Source: Cryoendolithus antarcticus
Lineage: Eukaryota > Ascomycota > Dothideomycetes > Cladosporiales > Cladosporiaceae
Direction: 5' to 3'
Assembly (NCBI GenBank): GCA_002077065.1
Contig: NAJO01000026.1
Location: forward strand, 558,001 to 622,000
Length of the DNA stretch: 64,000 nt
The translations under genes and the position numbers were made by a program. Under the pieces are notes generated by a model. The model was not told the DNA's origin. It did not search any database and saw only the letters and a list, made by a program, of their open reading frames with translations. This document shows, one piece after another, positions 1-9,496 of the stretch. Within the stretch, counting starts at the first letter, position 1. Every line of letters begins with the position of its first letter.

Positions 1-1
1 G

Positions 2-568
2 GAGAACGCGAAGAAGGGCTTCCCTCCACTGCCTGAGCCACAGGCACCACATCCTGCGCTCATCAGCGTGCCGAAGCGGAAAGCTGTTGTGTCTGATGGC
101 CCTCCGTCTCAGTCCGCATCGCGCAGGACGTCAGGCACTTACTCTGCTGCCTCATCGCAGACCGACGGCGCGGCAGACCCTTTACCACCTGTGTCCGAGA
201 ACGGCTTCGCAAAGCCCACTTGGGCGGCATCAGCCCGACCTCTCGCCGGACTCCGACCGATCACCATGGTCGTATCTTCCAATGACGGGCAAAGCAGCCA
301 GAACCTGCCTAGGGTCAGAGGCCCCAGCCCTGGCCTCCTCAAACGAATGAATAGTCTCGAGAGTGGTGGGATAAGCGGAGGAGGCTGGAGCGCCGGCGGC
401 AGACTGGAGGGACTAGACGAGCAGCGACGAGGACTTGGTGGGGATCTCGACAGGCGGAAACTGAATCTCAAGAAAGCTAGTGTGGAGGACTTGAGACGGT
501 TGTATGAGGAACGCGCGGGGTTGGGAGAAGTGCTCGTTAGAGTGGGAAGAAGGACGGCTACGAGTTGA
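2..568 (+). CDS. C-terminal part of an unknown protein (5' truncated)
   Basis: The reading frame is open from the left edge and ends with TGA at 566-568, so this is the last exon of a gene that starts outside the window. About 188 residues are visible. They are rich in Ser, Pro, Gly and Arg, look disordered, and end in a short charged helix with the motif VEDLRRLYEERAG. No domain is recognised and no function is proposed. The frame has no ATG near the edge, which fits an internal piece. The two overlapping frames on this stretch are shadows. The next gene starts 294 bp downstream on the same strand. Confidence 0.6.
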   Translation, partial: ENAKKGFPPLPEPQAPHPALISVPKRKAVVSDGPPSQSASRRTSGTYSAASSQTDGAADPLPPVSENGFAKPTWAASARPLAGLRPITMVVSSNDGQSSQNLPRVRGPSPGLLKRMNSLESGGISGGGWSAGGRLEGLDEQRRGLGGDLDRRKLNLKKASVEDLRRLYEERAGLGEVLVRVGRRTATS

Positions 569-862
569 TGAGGATGTGAAGGGCGCTTTGGGTAGGAAGA
601 TGGGAGGCGTGACGAAGCTTGTTTAGATACCCTGGGAATTGCATGCGAGACTATTCAATTATGATGTACTTTAGCCATTGGACTCTATTCCGATGCCGCT
701 TGATGACCCCACAAAAAAGTTCCAGCTCCATCTCGACTCACATCATCCATTCTGGCACCTATGACGATCTAGACCGTGCGGATATTGCACCATCTTCTCT
801 CACACAACGCTCTTCCTCTAATTCTCCACCTCTTGTTTTGCACCTGATCAACATCGCCCAGT

Positions 863-2134
863 ATGTCCACCTTCGGCTCCCACTTCCGCGTCACAACCTA
901 CGGCGAGTCCCACGGCCTCTCCGTGGGCTGCATTATCGACAACTGCCCGCCAGGCCTTCAATTAGATGCTTCACGCGACATTCAACCGCACATGAATCGT
1001 CGACGACCGGGACAGTCAGCTCTTACAACCCCTCGCGCTGAGAAAGATAGAGTGGAAATCCAATCAGGCACGGAAAATGGCATCACATTGGGCACACCCA
1101 TTGCTGTGAAAGTCATGAATGAGGATCAACGGCCTAAAGATTATGGCGAGGGCGCAGCGGAGGGGACGATGGATCGCTTCCCGCGGCCGAGTCATGCGGA
1201 TTGGACGTATCTTGAGAAATATGGTGTCAAGGCTTCGAGCGGTGGAGGGCGGAGCAGTGCGAGAGAGACTATCGGCCGCGTGGCGGCGGGCGCCGTGGCG
1301 GAGAAGTTTTTGAGAGAAGCGTATGGGGTCGAGATCGTGGCGTTTACCAATAGCGTTGGGTCTGAGCATCTTTTCCCGGCTACGAAGGAGTGGCCGAGCT
1401 GTGCTACGAACCCGAAGTTCTTGGAATTGTTGGAGAAGGTTACGAGAGAGGAGGTGGATAATCATTTGCCTGTACGGTGTCCGGATGCCAAAGCGGGGGA
1501 GAGGATGGAGCAAGTTATTCGCGATTTCAAGGAGCGGGAAGACAGCATTGGCGGTACCGTTACGTGTGTAATCCGAAACTGCCCCTCTGGTCTCGGCGAG
1601 CCTTGTTTCGACAAGTTGGAAGCGAAGCTCGCGCACGCCATGCTTTCGATCCCAGCTACGAAAGGCTTTGAGATTGGATCTGGATTTGGAGGCACTGAGA
1701 TCCCAGGCTCAATCCACAACGACGCCTTTATCCTCGCGCCTGCTCTACCTCCCTCTGTAAACCCGACACATGCTGCGCTCAACCGCCCTCGCCTGACAAC
1801 GAAGACGAACAACTCCGGCGGTATTCAAGGCGGAATTACGAACGGAGCGCATATCTACTTCACAGTCGCGTTCAAGCCGCCTGCCACGATCGGGCAGGCA
1901 CAAGAGACCTACTCTTACGGCTCCGAGAAGGGCATTCTCGAAGCGAAGGGACGGCATGATCCTTGTGTGATTCCGAGGGCGGTGCCGATTGTGGAGGCTA
2001 TGGCTGCGTTGGTGGTGATGGATGCTGTTATGGCGCAGAATGCGAGGAGTGCGAGTCGGGCGTTGTTGAGGCCTTTGGAGGGGACGGTGCCGGTTGATCA
2101 GGGGGGGCAGAAGAATGCTGTGAATGGGTCATGA
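863..2134 (+). CDS. ARO2: Chorismate synthase
   Basis: Intronless gene for 423 residues. The enzyme makes chorismate from 5-enolpyruvylshikimate-3-phosphate, the last shared step of aromatic amino acid synthesis, and needs reduced FMN. Family motifs are in order: TTYGESHG near residue 13, [12 protein letters not shown] near 47, the signature [15 protein letters not shown] near 120, [11 protein letters not shown] near 265, [13 protein letters not shown] near 312, and [12 protein letters not shown] near 360. It is somewhat longer than yeast Aro2 (376 residues); a charged insertion lies around residues 170-220. The ATG is the first in frame after a pyrimidine-rich leader. Fungal enzymes are usually bifunctional with an NADPH-dependent flavin reductase activity; that is family knowledge, not visible here. 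Confidence 0.97.
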   Translation: MSTFGSHFRVTTYGESHGLSVGCIIDNCPPGLQLDASRDIQPHMNRRRPGQSALTTPRAEKDRVEIQSGTENGITLGTPIAVKVMNEDQRPKDYGEGAAEGTMDRFPRPSHADWTYLEKYGVKASSGGGRSSARETIGRVAAGAVAEKFLREAYGVEIVAFTNSVGSEHLFPATKEWPSCATNPKFLELLEKVTREEVDNHLPVRCPDAKAGERMEQVIRDFKEREDSIGGTVTCVIRNCPSGLGEPCFDKLEAKLAHAMLSIPATKGFEIGSGFGGTEIPGSIHNDAFILAPALPPSVNPTHAALNRPRLTTKTNNSGGIQGGITNGAHIYFTVAFKPPATIGQAQETYSYGSEKGILEAKGRHDPCVIPRAVPIVEAMAALVVMDAVMAQNARSASRALLRPLEGTVPVDQGGQKNAVNGS

Positions 2135-2738
2135 GGCTGGCGAAGGAGTGGGTAGGCCGAGGTAACAAAAGCATAGCGTGGAGTTCACTTGGGCAATATC
2201 ACAAAAGGTGAGACTTGTACGAGATTCATGTTTTCGATGCCTTCTAACGACTCTGCGTATCTCGAGGGAATTCCCTCTTCCAAGAGATCTATCAGTGGCT
2301 TCTATTAGAAGTGCTTACATGCAGTGCTCCAGCTGGACACTTTACCCAACCCGACCGCCGACTCCATCACAAGTTGAGCGAAGCACTGTTTTCCAGAATT
2401 CCAGCGCCCTAGACGTGTCTAGGACTGGAATAGACGGTGTCGTGTCTACGGAATTTGAGATGCAGTGTCTCGAGCCTCCTGTCTCTGGTGACTTTAACAA
2501 TGTTCGATGCAAGACACACACGCCCCATGATCGGACAGCCTACTCGGCGTGAGTATATCACTGCACTTCCCTCCGCTCATGTCGTCCTTTCTTTCCTCTC
2601 CAGTCTGGTACTCATACATCTACATCGTCTTTACGCTTTCGTTCGATTCTTGCACATATCAATTAACTCACATACATACCTTTCTTATCCCACAGCCATC
2701 TCACCAAGTACCAAAGCTCGCCACATTCGCCCCAAGCA
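2135..2738. other. Intergenic region
   Basis: No gene is recognised. The last ~180 bp before 2739 are CT-rich and probably form the 5' leader of the next gene. The short frames here have no protein-like composition. Confidence 0.5.
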
Positions 2739-3836
2739 ATGTCTTCTTCCAACTCCCCAGCCGTTCCCTGCAAATGCCCCCTCGACAACCAAACCACGAC
2801 CTCAACTCGCTGCCCCATCTGCAACGCTCCGCTTCCGCAGCCTCCCCTGACCAGAGCTCTCTCCTGGCCCACACCTCTACCCGTCCTCGCAGCATACCGC
2901 CGCACCACCGCGCTCGCGGATCGTGTCCGTCAAGGGGTAGCGGGGCTGGTGGGTTCCAGCGCTTACGCCACGCCCTCTGAGTCCGACGAGGACGCAGACG
3001 ATGAGGACGCCTGGACCGACTGCTCGTCCGATGCGGAGTCCCAGGCGGACGCGCAGGAGTGGGAGGTCACCGGCGAGGCGAGCTGTCGGTACGCTGCTGC
3101 TGCTTCGTCCTCCAAAAAACGGAAGGCAGGGGAAGAGGTTTGGGAGGAGGCGCCGGTGACGCCGAGGCGCAGCCCGAGGATCGCAGCGTTGAAGGTCAAG
3201 CAGGTTGAAGAGGCGGCACCGAGCACGCCGAAGAAGGGCAAGGTGGTCAAGAAGATCGCTGCGTCGAAGCAGCTCACCACGTCCAAGAAGGCAGGCATTC
3301 TCAAGAAGACCCCTCTCGAATTGCCGCCAACGCCCACCACGCCTCGTCGTAGCCCCCGTCTCGCAGCCAAAGCCGCTTTTGCCGCTGCTTCCGCACCTTC
3401 GACGCCGAAAACCTCCTCTCACACCCCGATTACGCCCTCCGCGCCGTCCAAGCCCCGTCGTACACGCAAAGCTCCCGCCACCGCTACCAAGGCTACGGCA
3501 GCTAAGTCAACGAAGCGAACCAAGACCTCCCCCGTCGGTCCCAAATCCCCGTCCCCGGCTCCGAAGCTAGTCAAGAAAGAGACCCGCTTCCTCGTCACTG
3601 TCGCTTCGCCCATCGCGCTCAAATCTCCGCTGCTGAAACAGCTGGCTCCTCTGTCGCCTATGCTGCCTGGGCGGACGAGGGCGGAGCAGCGGGAGTTGGA
3701 GGCGAAGGCGGAATCTGCGAAGAAGGGGAAGGGAAAGGGGAAGGGGAGGGCGATGGAGGTGTATCCTGGGAAGGGGAAGGATATTGAGGAGTTGAAGGGT
3801 GCGGTGGCGAGTGGGAAAGGCAAGGGGAAAGCTTAG
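2739..3836 (+). CDS. Basic, low-complexity protein with PRRSPR repeats, probably nuclear
   Basis: Intronless frame for 365 residues. The N-terminus has a small Cys cluster (CKC at about 11-13, then CPIC at about 25-28) that could bind zinc. An acidic stretch follows (SESDEDADDEDAW, about 78-90). The rest is Lys/Pro/Ala-rich and carries two near-identical motifs, TPRRSPRIAAL and TPRRSPRLAAK, about 60 residues apart. They resemble AT-hook-like or chromatin-bound SPRR-type segments, and several TPKK and SPKP kinase-type sites are present. The end is a GKGKGKG tail. I do not recognise a family. Nuclear, DNA- or chromatin-associated activity is an inference from composition only. Confidence 0.7.
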   Translation: MSSSNSPAVPCKCPLDNQTTTSTRCPICNAPLPQPPLTRALSWPTPLPVLAAYRRTTALADRVRQGVAGLVGSSAYATPSESDEDADDEDAWTDCSSDAESQADAQEWEVTGEASCRYAAAASSSKKRKAGEEVWEEAPVTPRRSPRIAALKVKQVEEAAPSTPKKGKVVKKIAASKQLTTSKKAGILKKTPLELPPTPTTPRRSPRLAAKAAFAAASAPSTPKTSSHTPITPSAPSKPRRTRKAPATATKATAAKSTKRTKTSPVGPKSPSPAPKLVKKETRFLVTVASPIALKSPLLKQLAPLSPMLPGRTRAEQRELEAKAESAKKGKGKGKGRAMEVYPGKGKDIEELKGAVASGKGKGKA

Positions 3837-4177
3837 GGGTTTTGGGCGGCGAGGGAATAGCGGGGGAGGGAGGGGGTAGGTGAGTCTGGGAGAGTCACAC
3901 GTACATAATGTCTAATAGGAGCTGGTTCTCTGTACTCTGCGCCTCGTGCTTGACATATTCGTGAATGCCTTGAGAGCAGTGCAGCTACCTAGCACCAAAG
4001 CTGCATCGATCGCCAGTCAACAAGCGAGTCGTAGTTGTTAGTCGACGGGAATGCTGAATTCGGGCTCACTGATTTCTCGCCCCCTCGGTTGCATCTCTAA
4101 CGGTGATTGATACCCGAATCACCTCTGATAAAAGGGCAAAATATTTTCGTGCCAGTCTGATGACTGGCAGAAGCTGA
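3837..4177. other. Intergenic region downstream of the PRRSPR gene
   Basis: No gene recognised. The right end holds the 3' flank of the minus-strand tRNA, including a hairpin at 4151-4168 and short T runs on the minus strand near 4139-4146 that could stop RNA polymerase III. Confidence 0.45.
4151..4168 (-). other. Hairpin just 3' of tRNA-Phe
   Basis: A perfect 7-bp inverted repeat (GCCAGTC, TGAT loop, GACTGGC) sits 10 bp past the tRNA 3' end, followed by T runs on the minus strand. It may lie in the pre-tRNA trailer. A role is not shown. Confidence 0.4.
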
Positions 4178-4278
4178 TGTCGCTTCTGTGGATCGAACAC
4201 AGTACCTCCAGATACCGCACAGCATGCTAAACCGAAGTGAACTTCAGTCTGGCGCTCTCCCATGTGAGCTAAAGCGAC
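4178..4278 (-). tRNA. tRNA-Phe (anticodon GAA) with a 28-nt intron
   Basis: Read on the minus strand, the sequence folds as a full cloverleaf. The acceptor stem GTCGCTT/AAGCGAC is seven Watson-Crick pairs (4272-4278 with 4179-4185). The D arm is GCTC/GAGC, the anticodon arm is CCAGA-CTGAAGA-TCTGG, and the T arm is CTGTG-TTCGATC-CACAG, with discriminator A at 4178. The anticodon loop is interrupted one base 3' of the GAA anticodon by an intron at 4214-4241, the standard eukaryotic position. Mature length is 73 nt before CCA. The exon sequence of the D, anticodon and variable regions is almost that of yeast tRNA-Phe, which supports the identity. Confidence 0.96.
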
Positions 4279-4734
4279 ATAAATGACGAAATTGAAAATA
4301 TTATACATAACAAATAAGATAAATCTGAGCGAGCGTGACGGTACGTCCTCCATCCTCATCACACATACTGCCCTCCTATCGCAGTCGTTCTTCTTCGTAC
4401 AAAAGCTGTTCGAGGGACCATGGCGCCAACGTCGAAACAGCGCCACGCATTCCGCTCAGGCGTGGTGCTCTGACGATCCGAAGCAATTGGGACTACCTAG
4501 TAGCATGAGCAGACATGTAACTACCTAACAACGCTCAATCTCGAGTAGTTGCATCGGGTGCCTGGCCTGTTCGATCACCTCGTTCACGATTATCTTCGTC
4601 TCTTGGCCCTCCAGGATATCCACGGACGGCAATTCGCTGGCTACTCACATCCGCACCTTGAGACATTGGACTCGACTGCCTCGCTGGTATCTGGCTAGAG
4701 GCGAGGACGTCCGATTTATGATCAATTTACGACT
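4279..4734. other. Intergenic region: tRNA upstream flank and TRAPPC13 promoter
   Basis: No gene seen. It is AT-rich just upstream of the tRNA (4279-4330), then becomes the leader of the next plus-strand gene. Confidence 0.45.
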
Positions 4735-5664
4735 ATGGCACAACATCAACGCACCGTCTCGTCAAACCAGCTCAGTACTCCCCACTCAGTCAGCCTCAAG
4801 GTCCTTCGCCTCTCACGTCCTGCTCTGGCAACTCAGACTCCCCTCCTAAAGACCTCTTTCGGCAATGGTCTAGACATTCCTCCATCGGCTTCCCTAGCCC
4901 ATCCATCAGCGAACCCAGACTCCTCGTACCCACTCACGCCCCTGCTGACCCTCCCCTCGGCCTTCGGCGCAGCTTACGTAGGCGAGACGTTCGCCTGCAC
5001 GCTCTGTGCAAATAACGAGCTCACATCCGACTCCACGAAAGCAGTCAGTGGTGTGCGGATCAGTGCTGAGCTACAGACACCGTCGAACCAGACCGGTATC
5101 TCACTCGAGCTCTCCGACTCCGAAAACCAGCCCTCAGCAAACGAGCTACAAGTCGGAGGCACACTTCAGCGTACCGTCCACCACCCTCTCAAGGAAGAAG
5201 GCACCCACGTCCTCGCCATTACTGTGACTTACACCGAGACCACCCTGGACGAGCACGGTGGCGCTAGTGGCGGCCGAGCCAGGACCTTCCGCAAGCTGTA
5301 CCAGTTCGTCGCGCAGAACCTCGTGGCGGTGCGCAGTAAAGTTACGGCTCTGCCACAGCGGAGTAAGGACTCGCCTCGTACTTGGTCGCTGGAGGCGCAG
5401 CTCGAGAATGTGGGGGAGGCGAGTGTGTTCATTGAGAAGGTTTGGTTGAGGGAGGACGAGGGACTAGAGGGGAAGACTGTGGGTAGTGAGCAGGGGATTG
5501 TGCTGAAGTCGATGGATGTGGAGCAGGTCATGTTTGTTGTGAGGGAAGGGAGAGGTGGGGACGAGAAGGGGAAGCGGACGCTGGCGCAGCTCAACATTGA
5601 GTGGCGGAGTGCTATGGGGCAGAGAGGGAGCTTGACGACTGGCTGGCTGAGCAGTAAGGGCTGA
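4735..5664 (+). CDS. TRAPP complex subunit 13-like protein (DUF974)
   Basis: Intronless frame for 309 residues. The segment LLTLPSAFGAAYVGETFACT (about 72-91) is the characteristic N-terminal motif of the TRAPPC13/DUF974 family. It is followed by the beta-rich region with GGTLQRTVHHPLKEEGTH and by FRKLYQFVAQNLVAVRSKV. The family belongs to the metazoan and filamentous-fungal TRAPP III complex, a Rab GTPase exchange factor acting in ER-Golgi traffic and autophagy. The length is slightly short for the family but both ends look natural. A second TRAPP-type subunit (TRAPPC2L) is encoded at 13794. The function is family knowledge. Confidence 0.85.
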   Translation: MAQHQRTVSSNQLSTPHSVSLKVLRLSRPALATQTPLLKTSFGNGLDIPPSASLAHPSANPDSSYPLTPLLTLPSAFGAAYVGETFACTLCANNELTSDSTKAVSGVRISAELQTPSNQTGISLELSDSENQPSANELQVGGTLQRTVHHPLKEEGTHVLAITVTYTETTLDEHGGASGGRARTFRKLYQFVAQNLVAVRSKVTALPQRSKDSPRTWSLEAQLENVGEASVFIEKVWLREDEGLEGKTVGSEQGIVLKSMDVEQVMFVVREGRGGDEKGKRTLAQLNIEWRSAMGQRGSLTTGWLSSKG

Positions 5665-6312
5665 TGATTGACGAATGCCACGGCCACCCGGGAAACTACA
5701 TGTACTGAGGTGGACTGCGCTCGGAGAGGCTGCGCTGTCTGTCTATGGCCACAACATAAGACCACGGGTCTGTGAGATACAGATGCTTATAGACTCTGCG
5801 TGCAGCGTGGAGCTAGTTCCGAGCTCTCTACGGTGCTGAAGCTATGGGCGACAGTGCACCATGCACAACACCATGTTGCTAGGATACCCGTGTTCCGAGA
5901 TAACTCACCGGCGTTACTAGCAGGCTGCTGCAGTAAGTGATGGAGCGGTAATGCGTCGTTGCCAGTCAGCAAGCCCGGGCAGACTGCGAGCGTTCCTGAT
6001 AAGCCGTCTGGTCTGCGCGACTGTCCCCGATCATCTGCGCAAAACCGAGACGACCACGAAGAGGGCTCGAGGGAATGACGAGGCCGAGTCAATTGGCCCT
6101 CAGGACAAGCAATGCCTAAAGCAGCCTGCCATAGCGTCGCCCCAGAACAAGTCATCCAGAATGTCGCTTCTGCCTGATCACTGAACTCATGCGAGCTGAA
6201 GGACCCCCCCTATTCTGCGCCCGAGTACGCGAGCACTCTCCATAGATGCATACCCTACCGGGCCGAGTCTCTATCATGTATACAGCGCTCCTACCCTAGA
6301 CCATCTCATCTC
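5665..6312. other. Convergent intergenic region
   Basis: It lies between two 3' ends (TRAPPC13-like on plus, J-protein on minus). I see no coding or RNA signal. Confidence 0.5.
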
Positions 6313-7230
6313 TCACCCGTCTCCCCTCTTCTTCCCATTGCCACCCTCTCTACCGCCGCTGAAGAACACAGCAGGCACAGCAAACACCACCCCCAAAATC
6401 CCCCCTACCAGCAGAAAGTTCACCACGGCACTACTCCCCCCCTGCACATCCTCCTGCGCCTCCTCCATCCTTCGCTCAAACTTCTGCCGCCTTGCCTGAT
6501 GCCGCGTCCTCTCAATCGTACTGTGTGTAGTAGTATGCTGCTCGTGATCGAAATGCGGCACGCCCTGTCCCGCCGCCGTACTACCAGGGCCAGTCCCCGG
6601 CGCCGTAGAAGCAGCGGGATGGGAGTGCGAGGGCTGGGAAGCGGCTTCGGCGCGTTTCTGCGAGTGCGAGCCCCAGCCTCCAGAGCGGTGGAAGGAGGGC
6701 GGTGGGCCGCGGAAGGTGGAGCGGCGTTTGCTTAGACCGGAGGCGGGGCGGCCGCCGGGGGAGCCTGCTGTGGATGAAGTGGTTTGCGGACCAGTTGCGT
6801 GGAGGAAGTTGCGATCGTATTGAGGCCGCTTCGTGGGCGAGGATAGGATCGTGTAGGCCTCGGAGATGGCAAGGAAGCGGGTTTTGGCATTCGGGTCGTC
6901 GGGATGGAGGTCGGGATGATAGGATTTCGAGAGCTTGTAGAACTGCTTCTTGATCTCGCTCGCGGTGGCTGTGATGGAGAGGTCGAGAGTCGCGTAGTGA
7001 TTGGGAAGTGCATCTGGATCAGCGTTGAGTCGGCGGGAGGAGTGGAATGGCCTTCTCGAGGCTCCTGAGGCTGCATCATGGGCGCGTAGGCTCAGATTTG
7101 GGCCTTTGCCGTATCTCCATGGTGCTGTGTTCGTACTGAGTCCAACAAACGATCGGGTTGCGCCTGGGGCTATGTAGGTCTCAAGAGCGGGTTTGTGGAG
7201 GACTCGCCGCCAACACGGCGCACAGAGCAT
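6313..7230 (-). CDS. J-domain (DnaJ-type) co-chaperone with C-terminal membrane segment, probably mitochondrial
   Basis: Intronless frame for 305 residues. The Arg-rich, acid-poor N-terminus with RRPFHSSRRLNA looks like a mitochondrial presequence. The J domain covers about residues 78-143 (PNHYATLDLSITATASEIKK through SSPTKRPQYDRNF) and has the catalytic HPD tripeptide in SYHPDLHPDDP, needed to stimulate Hsp70 ATPase. A Gly/Ser/His-rich linker follows, then one hydrophobic helix (VVNFLLVGGILGVVFAVPAVFF, in two overlapping halves) and a basic tail. The domain order suggests a membrane-anchored partner of a mitochondrial Hsp70. There is no zinc-finger or CTD substrate domain, so it is a type III J-protein. 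Assignment to a named yeast gene is not possible from sequence alone. Confidence 0.85.
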   Translation of the reverse strand: MLCAPCWRRVLHKPALETYIAPGATRSFVGLSTNTAPWRYGKGPNLSLRAHDAASGASRRPFHSSRRLNADPDALPNHYATLDLSITATASEIKKQFYKLSKSYHPDLHPDDPNAKTRFLAISEAYTILSSPTKRPQYDRNFLHATGPQTTSSTAGSPGGRPASGLSKRRSTFRGPPPSFHRSGGWGSHSQKRAEAASQPSHSHPAASTAPGTGPGSTAAGQGVPHFDHEQHTTTHSTIERTRHQARRQKFERRMEEAQEDVQGGSSAVVNFLLVGGILGVVFAVPAVFFSGGREGGNGKKRGDG

Positions 7231-7634
7231 GCTCCTCTAGCGCTGCGATTGGCATTGGCCGTATTGCGCGAAGGGAGGATGAATGGGAACGAAAGATGGC
7301 GTCGAAATGGATCGAATGATTGCTGTTTGGCATTCCCATAGATGATGTCACCAAAGTTTGTAGAGACGTGACTAGAAGCGTAACGACGGTCGGGGACATA
7401 TATTCACCCCCACAAAGTGATAGGGTATTGATGAGCCGTTGCGAGCGTCTCAATTGCAGAGCATGCGAGTGATCTGATGTGTGACTCGGGTAGGTGATGC
7501 GGGTCTAGGATACGAGCTACACCAGAGCGCATACGAATGCAGCTACACATGTGAAGCCTACACCCATCTCCACGAATCTATGTCTGCCACTACTGTACAG
7601 CCTCCTACACAATCCACATTATACTATACACACT
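7231..7634. other. Intergenic region: J-protein promoter and porin 3' flank
   Basis: No gene is seen. Both flanking genes are on the minus strand. Confidence 0.45.
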
Positions 7635-8969
7635 CTAACCCTCGAAAGTCAACGAAGTGCCGATCTTGTGGCCTGCCTCGTTGAGCTTGGCAGTGTCGAG
7701 CGAGAGACCGAGACCGAGCGTGGTGCCGGCGTTGAGCTTGGTGCTGTAGGCGAGAGCCGCGATACCGCGGTCGTTGATCTTGACCTGCAAATGTGTTAGT
7801 ACGCTGTTCATTGAACTAATTCATATTACTTCTCACGCACCTTGGCGAAGCTCAGGGGATCGAGCTTGTACTTCGACGCCAACTCAAGACCAGCCGGCTT
7901 GCCGCCCTGCACATCGTAGGCAGCTTTCGTGCCGACTTCGACAGCGCTGTTGACCTTCTGGTAGTACGAAGCAGCAATGACGGACAGGTTCTGCGTGCCG
8001 ACGATGGAAGCAGTGAAAGCAGGAGTCTGGTATCCGAGACCGAGCGAGTAGCGTGTGACAGCAGCCTTCTGGACATCGTAGCCTGCCTCACCACCAACGA
8101 GGAAGCCCTCATGGCCAGCCGTCACATCGACGACAGCATCGAGGTTGCCGTTGGCGAGACCGTAGTTGATGAATGCGCGCGAGTGGATGCTCGGGTTCTT
8201 GAATGCGAGGTTCAGCTTCTGCGCTGCAGAGTTGGGCTTGCTCGGGTTCCACAGGTTCTGTAGATCGACCTTGACGCCGGTGTTGGCGACATCTGCGAGC
8301 TCGATCTTGGTGTCTAGGAGGGAAGCGGTGGTCCACAGTTGGGTGACGGTGACGCCTGCAGGGTGTTTACAGATCAGACCAGCTCTGTGTTTTGTAGGAG
8401 CTCTTGCGTTGTGCGAGGGCATTGCAGTAAGGAAGAGGTAAATATGCGTGCGATAGGGAGCGGGGAGGGAGGTGAAGGTTTGCATGAGCTTGATGAAGCC
8501 GGGGGAAGGGGTGTGCGTACCCTGGGGCTTGAGGACGTGTTTGCCCTCAATCTAGTGGTGCTGTTAGTGCTGTTCAAGGAGTGCAGTAGGGTAGGCGGTA
8601 CGCACTGATCCGTTCGTCACACCATCGAAGCCCTGCTTGCCCTTGACGTTGACGTTGGTGCCATTGGGTGCCTTGAGCTTGACATCGAGCGTAGCTGTAC
8701 TCTCCCATCAGTCTTGTGTCCTCATAACCTTCAATGGCTGCTGCTGACCCTGCGCGGTGTGGTAGAAGTCCTTGTTGATAAGCTATGCGCCAGTCAGCAC
8801 TTCCAGTCGGCGCACCTCCTTCTTTTGTAGGTCTACTTACGTCGTTTGCGGCCTTGCTGAGATCGCCGAAAGCTGGCACAGGTAGGGCGAAGGCGCGGTT
8901 GACGTCCTTAACGACCTTCTCGGTGGTGCCGAAAGGCTTGGGGATATCTGAGGAGAAGGGGGAGGCCAT
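7635..8969 (-). CDS. Mitochondrial outer membrane porin (VDAC), six exons
   Basis: Exons on the minus strand: 8841-8969, 8749-8782, 8606-8694, 8521-8551, 7841-8355 and 7635-7784, total 948 nt (315 residues). Introns have GT donors (GTAAGT, GTCAGC, GTGCGT, GTACGC, GTGCGT) and AG acceptors. The protein carries the fungal porin landmarks PAFGDLSKAANDLINKDFYH (exons 1-2), GHEGFLVGGEAGYDVQKAA, NLSVIAASYYQKVNSAVEVG and the end KIGTSLTFEG. It forms the metabolite channel of the outer membrane, a 19-strand beta barrel with an N-terminal helix. The oddity is about 30 extra residues before PAFGDL compared with the usual fungal start near that point, with no in-frame ATG at the usual place. Unspliced readings of exons 2-4 give only short shadows. 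Confidence 0.94.
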
Positions 8970-9496
8970 TGTGAAGAGGTTGCGAGGATTGAAACTGTTC
9001 CAGAAGCTGTGCTGAGGTGTTGGCTGATCGTAGGACTGATCTGTGCGCGGAGATGTCTATGGAATGGAGTCAGAGGAAGGCAGAAGGTGAAATTGCGGCG
9101 TTGCTGTATGGCGCAACACAAAAACATGTCGCTGAGGATGCGCTCGGACCACAATCCCGACGGGTGAAGCCGGGATTAAAGGCCAAACACGTGGAAGGGA
9201 GACGGAGACTCACGCGGCCCGGTAGTAGACATCCTCCTTCGATGCGAGGCTCGTTTCGTAGCTCTGGCGTCTCGTGGAAGAGAATCGTCGACATCGCCAT
9301 CTTGGGTGATGGTTGCTGGAGATAGACTGCTGATGCCGAATTGGAGACGAAGTACTATGCGAGCGGGCATGTGCATGGCAAGAATGCCCAAAACATCCTT
9401 GTTTCACAACATCATCATCGTTGCCTCAGATGCTATAGAGCATGCTGAGGTGCATATAAAATTTTGGTCTTCTCTAGGTATCCAGCAGTCACCCTC
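8970..9496. other. Intergenic region: porin promoter and GH92 3' flank
   Basis: No gene recognised; flanking genes are both on the minus strand. Confidence 0.45.
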
